Source: Catenulispora sp. GP43 (GTDB taxonomy: Bacteria; Actinomycetota; Actinomycetes; Streptomycetales; Catenulisporaceae). Taken from it: 53,327 bases of DNA. This document shows, one piece after another, positions 8,562-15,652 of the stretch. The notes under the pieces were generated by a model. It made no database searches. It was not told the origin of the DNA and was given only the letters and a program-made list of their open reading frames with translations. Each line of letters starts with the position of its first letter. Position 1 is the first letter of the stretch. Location of the stretch: the NCBI RefSeq assembly GCF_041260665.1, contig NZ_JBGCCT010000047.1, positions 1-53,327 of the forward strand, in the 5' to 3' direction. A program made the translations under genes and the position numbers.

Positions 8562-10210
8562 GGGGTGCCTCCGGTGTCGGTTCCGGTGTCGGTTCGCCGG
8601 TTGGGCAGCAGGTCGTCGTAGGCGCCCAAGGTGGGCAGCGGCCTGGGCCGCAGCTGGATCACCGGGGCCAGCGGCGCGTCGTGGGTGCCTGCGGCGTCAG
8701 TGCTGTCGGCTGCCTCGGGCAGGGGCAGCAGCAGCCCGGTCTTGCCGCCGGTGTCGATGGCCACGGTGGGCGCGTCCGCGATCCGCCTGGTGATGATCTT
8801 CACGGCGTCGGCGGTGAACGCCCCGGACTCCTTGGCCGCGGTAAGCCCGGCGACCAGGTCAGGGTGCGCCACGTGCCGGTGGGCCAGCAGCACCTCGATC
8901 AGTTGCCGCGTGCCCTCGGCATCGCCGTGTGCGGCGCGGGCGGCGTCCCACCATGCCTGGTGGGCGTCGGTGAACACACCCTCGGCGCGGGCGGTGGCCA
9001 GCGGCACCGAGCCGGGCAGCGCCCCGGGCTTGCGCAGCAGCAGCTCCAGATAGTCGTCCAGCACCAGGCGATCGTTGCGCTTGCCGACGATCCGCTCCCG
9101 GCACCAGACCTGCCGGCCGCCGTGGAACACGGTCACCACATCGGCCTGCACCCGGGCCCGGACCTCGGCCCCGATCAGCGAAGCCGGCACCGAGTACCAG
9201 TTGGTGTGAATACCGATCCGGGCATGGTCATCCACCCTTAGATGCATGTCGGTGAACACCTGGAACCCCTCAGCCGGCAACGGCTTGAGCAACGGCCGCT
9301 CGGCGTCGAAGTCCGCACCGACCGTGGCCGCGCGGCGGGCAATCACCCGAGATGCCTGGTTGGCGTCGATCACCGCCAACCGCTCGTTCAACTCGGTCAG
9401 GGACTCCACCTTCGGCACCGGCACGAAATGCCGCCGCCGGAAATACCCGACCTCGCCCTCCACCCCACCCTTCTCATGCGCTCCGCCGATCCCGGGGGCG
9501 CAGTAGAAGGCGTCGAACCCGTAGTGCTGGCGAAACGCCGTCCACCGCACCTGCTCGACACGGTTGCGCCCGACGAGCACCTTGTTCACCGCCGCGGTCA
9601 AGTTGTCATAGCGGATCTGCCGCGTCGGCACCCCGCCAAGCACCTCAAAGGCCGCGATATGCCCGGCTAGGAACGCATCCTGGGACTCGGCCGGGAACAC
9701 CCGGTGCACCGCGAACCCCGAGAACGACAGCCGCATCACGAACATCCGCGCCGTCACCAACTTGCCGCGCAGCACGAACGCCACATCCCCGAAGTCCACC
9801 TCCGCCTCCGCGCCCGGCGTGCGCGTCTGGGGCACGAACCCGGCCCCCGGCCCGGAACCCACCGCCACCCTGATCTCCACGCGCCGCCGCTTCACATACC
9901 GCTGCACGATCGAATACGACAACTGCGCCCCGCACTCGGCGATGAGCCGCTCATGGATTCTTGAGGCGGTATGCCGCTGCTTGCGTGGCGCCGACAAGTC
10001 CTCCACCAGCCAGGCGTCGATCTGCGCCTTCCACGGACCCAACGCCGGAGCGCTACGCTGCGGCGCTTTACGCTCCGGCGGCAACGGCGAGGCCAGCGCC
10101 TGATGCACCGTGCGCCGATGCACCCCATACTTGCGGGCCAGCCCCCGCACACTCATCCCCGCGTCGTGATCGAAACGGATCGCCAAGAACAGATCCACCC
10201 TGGACGCCAA
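8558..10210 (-). CDS. istA: IS21-family transposase IstA
   Basis: IstA is the DDE transposase that cuts and joins the ends of the element. The 550-residue protein begins with a helix-turn-helix (MSVRGLARKYGVHRRTV, residues 19-35). The catalytic core shows EAEVDFGDVAF (first Asp), IRYDNLTAAV (second Asp) and HEKGGVEGEVGY (Glu), in the right order and spacing. The start is TTG at 10210, preceded by GGAGGGG six bases upstream. It is the first gene of the istA-istB unit, so the element looks intact and possibly active. Confidence 0.95.
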   Translation of the reverse strand: MASRVDLFLAIRFDHDAGMSVRGLARKYGVHRRTVHQALASPLPPERKAPQRSAPALGPWKAQIDAWLVEDLSAPRKQRHTASRIHERLIAECGAQLSYSIVQRYVKRRRVEIRVAVGSGPGAGFVPQTRTPGAEAEVDFGDVAFVLRGKLVTARMFVMRLSFSGFAVHRVFPAESQDAFLAGHIAAFEVLGGVPTRQIRYDNLTAAVNKVLVGRNRVEQVRWTAFRQHYGFDAFYCAPGIGGAHEKGGVEGEVGYFRRRHFVPVPKVESLTELNERLAVIDANQASRVIARRAATVGADFDAERPLLKPLPAEGFQVFTDMHLRVDDHARIGIHTNWYSVPASLIGAEVRARVQADVVTVFHGGRQVWCRERIVGKRNDRLVLDDYLELLLRKPGALPGSVPLATARAEGVFTDAHQAWWDAARAAHGDAEGTRQLIEVLLAHRHVAHPDLVAGLTAAKESGAFTADAVKIITRRIADAPTVAIDTGGKTGLLLPLPEAADSTDAAGTHDAPLAPVIQLRPRPLPTLGAYDDLLPNRRTDTGTDTGGTP

Positions 10211-10385
10211 TCCGCCCCTCCACGCAGCCCGACAGCGACAACGCCAGCCGGTCTACCCGGAGCAAGCACATAGAAGACGGACCCGACCCCAACGAGTGAC
10301 CCACCCCGGAGCCAAATCAGACGCTCATACCGGTCACGCCCTGCACACCCAGCGGGGCCAGATCAGACGCCTTACTGGGTCCATT

Positions 10386-11543
10386 TCAGAGTCTCAGACT
10401 CACCTCCTCGTTGTCCTTGGACCACTTCAGCTGGATCACCAGATGGACGGAGTTGGCGACCATGAGAGCTGTGGATGCCTGGGACAACCGTTCTGGGGCC
10501 TGCGCGGCGTAGGAGGCGAGTTTCCCGAAGGCGCCGCGTGAATCCGACGCGTGGATCGTGGCCATGCTTCCATCAATGCCTTGTGACATGACGTTGCATA
10601 CCGATACGACTTCCTCGCCCCGGATCTCTCCCAGGATTACGCGGTCGGGCGAACCTCGCAGCGCCATCCGTACCAACTCCGCCTGGTTGATACCGCCGAC
10701 GTTTTGAGTGTTCGGGTACTTGACCTGGTACGCAGTAACGTCGGGATGCTGCTCCGGGTGATACAGCCCAAGCTCATAGACGTCTTCGATGGTGATCAGC
10801 CGCTCGTCCGGCGGGATCGCCGAGGCGAGCGCGCGGAGCATGGTCGTCTTACCCAGGCCCGGCCCGCCAGAAATAAGGATGTTGAGCCTCGCACGGACGG
10901 CAGCCTGCAGGAACTCGTACAGCACGTCGTCGAGCGTGCCTAGATCCCGAAGTGTGGCGAGCGAAGCGTCAGGGAAGCGATGACGCCTAATTGAGACAGT
11001 AGGACGATCACACACGCCCATCGCGGCGAACAAGCGCGAGCCGTCTCCCAACCGAAGGTTGATGCTCGGCTTCTCCTTGTCGAACCGTCTCTCCTCGGCG
11101 CCCGGGCGGGCGGCGAGCCTGCGGATCAGCTCGATCAGTTCGGCGTCGGAGGCTGCGACTGGCGTCTTCCCAGCCGCCCGACGTCCGTCGGAGAACTTCA
11201 AGCGGACGTTGTCACATCCATTGCAGTTGATGTTCTCGACGGATAGATCATCCAAGTACGGCTGAAATCCGCCATGGCCGAACAACGCGTCGACCACCTG
11301 CCCGGCGATCCGCCCCTCCGCCTCGGCGTCCAGGTACTCCGCCCCAACCGACAACGATCGCTTGGCGTGCGTCCCGAGCTCGTCCTCGGTGATCGCCGCG
11401 ACCATCTCCCGCCGGCGTTGTTCAGGAACAGGCCGCCCCGTCAGCTCTTCCTCTTCCTGACACAACTCGGCCATTCGGAGGCCGACTGAGGTGGCGATCT
11501 GGGAGCCGATTCCGGCTTCCGACTTGAGGTTGATCTCAGTCAC
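10386..11543 (-). pseudogene. CpaF/TadA-type secretion ATPase, 3' end cut by IS21
   Basis: This is the hexameric motor ATPase that powers Flp/Tad pilus assembly or type II-like secretion. It shows Walker A GGPGLGKTTMLRAL (about residue 230), the Asp-box LITIEDVYEL, Walker B VILGEIRGEEV and the His-box MATIHAS. The coding part stops at 385 residues after QLKWSKDNEEVSLRL, just where relatives have a further few dozen residues. The TGA stop coincides with the first three bases of the IS21 end, so the frame seems to be closed by the insertion. It starts with GTG and overlaps the upstream CpaE-like gene by four bases. It may retain activity, since the catalytic motifs are intact, but tadB and tadC, which normally follow, are missing. 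Confidence 0.8.
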
Positions 11544-12310
11544 GCAGAAGCTCCTACCTCTTCAGCGATACGGGCAGCGTTCGGTGTGGCACCGTCGATG
11601 AGCCGTCGCTCGATGAGCGCGCTCCCGATGCCAGCAGAGGCCTCTCGGAACGCGATCTGAGCAGGGCCTCGCCGTAGCCGGTCTGCAAACCTGGACGTGG
11701 TGCCAGTCGGAAGCAGCGGCAACGTGCCCCAGACCGGTAGTCCCAGCAGCTCCGTCAGCTCGGCTGGCGAGTAGCCAGACCCGACCAGCACCAGCCCGAC
11801 GTCCCGATGAAGCTGCTTAATCTGCCCGAGGACAGCCTTGAGCCCCAGGGCGTGCTCGACCACCGGCCGGATTACAAGAATCAGCGACTCGGCACAGGCC
11901 AGCACTGCACGCGTCTCGATGTCACGCGGGTCCAACCGTCCGCAGTCGGCGAACACGGCAGCTTCCGAATCCGCAGCGACCGTCGACAGCAGCCCGCCCG
12001 GCTTCGCAAGCGCCGCAATCAGCGGACGCAACCGCTCGCCGTCCTCCGGCGCAGTCACCACAGCGGCTCCGGCCGACGTCGTGCATGCGTGCTCACCCAA
12101 TAGCCGGGCATCCCCGCCGTGTCTGGCAGCACTAGCCAGGGCCTCAATCGTCCGCGGCCCAGGCACCAGAAACCGACAGGCCACGGATCCGCCGCGCGGG
12201 TCGCACTCCAGGACCACTGCACGCTGCGGGCCGGGCCAGGACTCGGCGAGCGCGAGCGCGGTCGTTGTGACGCCCGGCGCGCCGCGCCACGATCCCACCG
12301 CGAACAACAT
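11540..12310 (-). CDS. CpaE/MinD-like P-loop ATPase of the Tad locus
   Basis: CpaE-like proteins are MinD/ParA-type ATPases that help position or regulate Tad machinery. The 256-residue protein starts with a P-loop variant, GSWRGAPGVTTTALALA (residues 6-22), which is degenerate compared with KGGxGKTT. A later segment, VVLECDPRGGSVA, matches the switch region. Its start overlaps the end of the SAF gene, and its end overlaps cpaF. Actinobacterial relatives of this kind usually sit just upstream of the TadA ATPase, as here. Confidence 0.72.
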   Translation of the reverse strand: MLFAVGSWRGAPGVTTTALALAESWPGPQRAVVLECDPRGGSVACRFLVPGPRTIEALASAARHGGDARLLGEHACTTSAGAAVVTAPEDGERLRPLIAALAKPGGLLSTVAADSEAAVFADCGRLDPRDIETRAVLACAESLILVIRPVVEHALGLKAVLGQIKQLHRDVGLVLVGSGYSPAELTELLGLPVWGTLPLLPTGTTSRFADRLRRGPAQIAFREASAGIGSALIERRLIDGATPNAARIAEEVGASA

Positions 12311-13032
12311 CAGTTGCCCGCCAGCGGCGGCAGAACGGCAACAGACACTCCGGACGGACCGGCAGAGGCAACTTTCTGGAACGAGTTCTGGTCCATCAAC
12401 AGATCGGCGACCACTCCGCCCTGACCGTCGACTCTCCCCACCTTCGTCACCACCGCGTACGTCGGTACCGGCGCCGGGGCGGCTGTCGCAGGATTCGTCG
12501 TCGTCACCGCCGGCTGACTGTCGCCCACGATGACGACCTGGACCCGATCACCGGCTGCCAGGTCCAGCGGGTAGGCGCCGGCCCGAAGCGCCACGGCCAG
12601 TTCGGCTTGCCCCGCGGGCGGGAACGTCGCTTTCCCGATGTCCGAGACGTTCAGTAGCGTTCCCGGCGTCAGCGGAACCGCAGCAGTGCGACCGATCACC
12701 TTCGAGGCCAGCGAAGCATCGATAGCCCCCACTCCCGCGTCGGCAGCCACGGGGATTTTGCGCAGCGCGTCGGAGGTGATCGTCTGGCCTGCGGCAAGAG
12801 GCTCCGCGACCACAAGCACAGGCGACTTTTCGCTAAGCAGTCCCGAGCCCGCGGAGAAGCCGATCGTTGTCGCAACGACCGTCAAACCGCCACCGATCGC
12901 CCACGGCAGCTGCATCCTGCGCGGCGCCGACAGCAACCCCGCTCTCGACTGCTTCTTGCCTACGGGGCGGGACGGATCCTGCGCAGTGCAGTCAGGCGAG
13001 GCCTGGCCCGGACGCGTGGTCTGTGTGGTCAT
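12310..13032 (-). CDS. SAF-domain protein, CpaB/RcpC-like
   Basis: SAF-domain proteins of this kind are thought to act in the periplasm or cell wall of Tad pilus loci, in the place of CpaB/RcpC. The protein has a basic N-terminal cytoplasmic tail, one membrane segment (PWAIGGGLTVVATTIGFSAG, about residues 45-64) and then a SAF region beginning with VLVVAEPLAAGQTITSDAL. The frame is open to 13191, but the ATG at 13032 is the first sensible start after the upstream stop codon (13068). The gene overlaps the next one at its stop codon. It is 240 residues long. Confidence 0.72.
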   Translation of the reverse strand: MTTQTTRPGQASPDCTAQDPSRPVGKKQSRAGLLSAPRRMQLPWAIGGGLTVVATTIGFSAGSGLLSEKSPVLVVAEPLAAGQTITSDALRKIPVAADAGVGAIDASLASKVIGRTAAVPLTPGTLLNVSDIGKATFPPAGQAELAVALRAGAYPLDLAAGDRVQVVIVGDSQPAVTTTNPATAAPAPVPTYAVVTKVGRVDGQGGVVADLLMDQNSFQKVASAGPSGVSVAVLPPLAGN

Positions 13033-13067
13033 GAACGTGCCCTGTGTCTTCTTCGTCGTCGATCGCG

Positions 13068-13991
13068 TCAGCTTGAGACATTGGTGACGAGTGCTTGAAC
13101 TTCGGCAACCTGCACCTGCGTGCCGGACGATGTTCGAAGGTTCGGGAAAGTCCCGCCGCTGTTCCCGGTCCCCGACCACGTCACCTGCCAATCCACCGTC
13201 GCGGTCACCGGGAAGGACTTGTCCCGTGGCGTCGCCGTCGGCCGCTCATACGTGTATCCACAGGTTGAGGACAGCAGCGGCGGATGCACCGACGGATCGG
13301 ATGGATACGGCGTCCCAGGCCCACGGCACGTCACGCTCCCACCGTCGCCCATCGACCACATCACGGACACCGGCTCCGCGGTCGCGGTCACCGACACCCC
13401 GCCCGCCGACGCGCTCGCGGTCACCGGAGCCCACGATGCAGCGGGGATCGAGAGCCACAGCGGCATCCCGACCAGTTCCGGTCGCGTATTCGGTGGGCTC
13501 AAGACGAGCGTCGGAGTCGGAGGCTTCAGCTGCTTGTAGGCGACTTGGGCGAGGGCGGATGGTGTCAGAGGAGCCGCCTTGGGGACCCAGACAACCTCGC
13601 CGACCGTCGGCGTCGAGGCCCTGCCCATCACGTCGATTGCGGGTCCAGAGCACTGTCTCAACATCCAGGAGCCAGCTTCACCAGCGTGCGCGTCAGCTGG
13701 GCTCATAGTCGGCGGCGGAACAAAGCTCGGGTCAGGCCTGAACTGGCAGAGCGGGCGCGGCGACTGCACTGTCCCGGAGGCCGCGTGCGCCACAGCAGCG
13801 CTGCCAGCGGCCGGCCCAACACCCGCGCCCAGGTCGCATTCCGTGCTTTGACAGTCGACCTCGGCAAACGTGTCGCTGATGACCGCAGACTTGGAGTGCT
13901 GACTGGCGGGGCCGGATGTCGTCGGGAAAGGCACAGGGGCCGGAACCACGGCTGCGAGGACCATCGCGACCGCCCCCACCGAGGTCAGCAT
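13068..13991 (-). CDS. Secreted PKD-like protein of the Tad operon
   Basis: The N-terminus from the ATG at 13991 is a signal peptide (MLTSVGAVAMVLAAVVPAP). The C-terminal half has a PKD-like pattern: VSVTATAEPVSVMWSMGDGG, then CRGPGTPY and CGYTYERPTAT, then a beta-strand pattern ending VAEVQALVTN. Proteins of this pattern recur in actinobacterial operons with SAF and TadA genes, often annotated only as ATP/GTP-binding protein although no P-loop is present. An earlier GTG at 14030 would overlap the lipoprotein gene by 46 bases; the ATG at 13991 overlaps it by 7 and gives a cleaner signal peptide. The function is unknown; export and a place on the cell surface are inferred. Confidence 0.65.
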   Translation of the reverse strand: MLTSVGAVAMVLAAVVPAPVPFPTTSGPASQHSKSAVISDTFAEVDCQSTECDLGAGVGPAAGSAAVAHAASGTVQSPRPLCQFRPDPSFVPPPTMSPADAHAGEAGSWMLRQCSGPAIDVMGRASTPTVGEVVWVPKAAPLTPSALAQVAYKQLKPPTPTLVLSPPNTRPELVGMPLWLSIPAASWAPVTASASAGGVSVTATAEPVSVMWSMGDGGSVTCRGPGTPYPSDPSVHPPLLSSTCGYTYERPTATPRDKSFPVTATVDWQVTWSGTGNSGGTFPNLRTSSGTQVQVAEVQALVTNVSS

Positions 13992-14527
13992 GTCCCTGCT
14001 GGATGGAACACGAACTTGGTGACTTTCCACACGCCGTCGATGTCATCAACTTGCACATCAGCCGCGTGCCGACCCCCAACGCCTGGAACCTGGGTCCCGT
14101 CGGTCTTGTACTGAAGCCAGGAGGTCCCATCAGCACAGTCCGCCAAAATCGCCTCAGTCGGAGCTCCTGCCGGCGTCAACTTCACGACTCGTGGGCTGTC
14201 GACAGGCTGGCCCTTGCTCACCACGCCTTCAGCCTGTGCGGCAGCCACAGTCCTCACGAGCTGCGACAGCGCAGCCCCGCTGGTATGCCGCGTCAGCGTC
14301 GGATCCTGGTAGTTCGAGGTCTTCGACACCGCCGTCCAGTCCGCCATCATCCCCTCGTATGCGGCCAGTGCATCCCGGCTCGCAATCGACGCCGGGTCAG
14401 TCGGCAGGGCGGCCGTCGACGGCGTCGCCGTAGCCCGCGGCGGCGGTGACGAAGTACCGCAACCGGCGGTCAACACGGTCAGAGCACATGCAACGAAGCC
14501 TGCACGAACAACATCCTTCCCCGCCAC
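13985..14527 (-). CDS. Lipoprotein of the Tad operon
   Basis: The 180-residue protein carries a lipoprotein signal: a short basic start, a hydrophobic segment (AGFVACALTVLTAG) and the lipobox LTAGC, so it is probably anchored to the outer face of the membrane. A proline/threonine linker follows. The remaining domain (about residues 50-180) resembles the small NTF2-like lipoproteins common in actinomycetes, but I cannot assign it firmly. It lies between the prepilin peptidase and the PKD-like protein, so it probably belongs to the same locus. Confidence 0.68.
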   Translation of the reverse strand: MAGKDVVRAGFVACALTVLTAGCGTSSPPPRATATPSTAALPTDPASIASRDALAAYEGMMADWTAVSKTSNYQDPTLTRHTSGAALSQLVRTVAAAQAEGVVSKGQPVDSPRVVKLTPAGAPTEAILADCADGTSWLQYKTDGTQVPGVGGRHAADVQVDDIDGVWKVTKFVFHPAGTC

Positions 14528-14704
14528 AGCGATCCTCCCGAGTCAGGTATCCACGCGAGCCGCGCCGACTCGAGAACTTGATGATCACTACTTCAGTGCA
14601 TTGATAAATGCGGCAAAAGGTGCGAAACGCTAACACCACTCGAAAGAGTTAATTAGTGAGATGAGCAGGTAAGCGCTAGCAAGCGAACCGTGCCTCTGGC
14701 CGCC
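14528..14704. other. AT-rich spacer within the Tad cluster
   Basis: I see no gene here. The stretch around 14575-14670 is markedly AT-richer than its surroundings (for example TTAATTAGTGAG at about 14648), which fits a promoter for the lipoprotein gene on the minus strand, but no boxes stand out clearly. Confidence 0.3.
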
Positions 14705-15235
14705 CTAGAGAAGAATCGCGACCATGGCCCCGGCCACCAAGAACGGCCCCAGAGGGATACGCGCGTAGTTCCCACGACGGGCGCTTGAGAACACGATGAA
14801 GATCGCCGCAAGTACAAACGCGACGAGCATGCCAGCGTAGACCGTCGTCCAACTCCGAAAACCAAGAACCAGCCCGAGAAGGCCGGCCAACTTGACGTCG
14901 CCCAGCCCCACCCCGCGCATGAACGCCGCCACGAAGAACAAGGCCACGAGCACGACCGCAGCTGCGGCGGCCCGCTCCATCGATCCTTGGTTCGAGGACG
15001 CAGCCTCGGCGACGCTAAGCAAAATGACGAGGATAGGATAAGAGGGCAGCGTCAAGCAGTCCGGCAGCTTCCCCGTAGTAGCGTCGATCGCCGCCATCGG
15101 TACGCCGACGACGACGAAGTACAGATAGGCAGGAAGCAGAGCGGTCATAGCGGGGTGCTCAACCAGCAATAAGGGGGCGAAAACCGCGCCGACGCCTGTG
15201 CACATCACCAACACCTTGCGAAACAATCGCGGCAT
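14705..15235 (-). CDS. Type IV prepilin peptidase, TadV/CpaA-like (A24)
   Basis: This membrane aspartic protease cleaves and often methylates the Flp prepilin. The 176-residue protein is almost wholly hydrophobic, with about six membrane segments. It has both A24 signatures: an Asp in the first loop (AAIDATTGKLPDCLTLP) and GLGDVKLAGLLG in the second. The small size matches the single-domain TadV/CpaA type. The Flp pilin it should process is not in the window. Confidence 0.85.
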   Translation of the reverse strand: MPRLFRKVLVMCTGVGAVFAPLLLVEHPAMTALLPAYLYFVVVGVPMAAIDATTGKLPDCLTLPSYPILVILLSVAEAASSNQGSMERAAAAAVVLVALFFVAAFMRGVGLGDVKLAGLLGLVLGFRSWTTVYAGMLVAFVLAAIFIVFSSARRGNYARIPLGPFLVAGAMVAILL

Positions 15236-15652
15236 CCAAACCGAACCAGGATAGCTCGCACCAGAATATAACTAACTTGCTTAGTTTTGGGCATTTGCAG
15301 CCGTGTCGTCACGCTCGCCTCGCTTTCGAGGTGAGGGAGATGCTGCCGACATCAAGGGGTTGAAGCGATTCCCACGTGGGTAGGGATGGTCCCAGCTGTC
15401 GGCGGTTCGTGCTGGCGAGATCTCGAGCAGCCCGCGCGGGCATACGCCCCACGTGGCCGGACAACACAGGCACAGACACGATCGACGCCGATGGCGGCGG
15501 CCGTGGCTGGGGCCGCCGCAGCTGGTGTATGACCAGGCTTCGAGTAAAACAGAGCTTTGACGTCAAAGTTCGGTAACGGCGATAATCGACTCAAGGCGAG
15601 CCTGAATCACACGCTGTTGGCTCGCCTCTTCTCACGAGGGGGGACGACGCCG
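15236..15652. promoter_or_regulatory. Divergent intergenic region between tadV and the STAND NTPase gene
   Basis: There is no convincing gene here. Near the tadV start there is an AT-rich patch with an inverted repeat AACTAA (15270-15275) / TTAGTT (15281-15286), a candidate promoter or operator for the Tad operon. A second hairpin, CTCGCCTCG / CGAGGTGAG, lies at about 15311-15331. The frame of the next gene opens at a TTG (15557), but I think translation begins later. Confidence 0.35.

Larger units (their letters stand above)
7420..10388 (-). mobile_element. IS21-family insertion sequence
   Basis: The element carries istA, istB and a small third ORF. I set the ends at TGAG (7420) and, on the other strand, TGAAATGG (10388), because both begin 5'-TGA and flank clusters of a subterminal repeat. 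The left end has TTTGGCCCCGG, GCGGCCCCGG and GTGGCCCCGG (about 7438-7520). The right end, read on the minus strand, has CTGATCTGGCCCCG and CTGATTTGGCTCCGG. Multiple subterminal repeats are typical of IS21 ends. The flanks (CATCAAG on the left, GAGTCTC on the right) do not show an obvious target duplication, which fits a deletion or rearrangement after insertion. Exact ends are uncertain by several bases. Confidence 0.75.

Noticed and set aside
8681-9670. Plus-strand frames opposite istA
   Set aside because: Shadow frames of the transposase.
15309-15594. Short minus-strand frames in the tadV-STAND intergenic region
   Set aside because: Overlapping frames without ribosome site, rich in Arg, Ala and Pro; no protein pattern.
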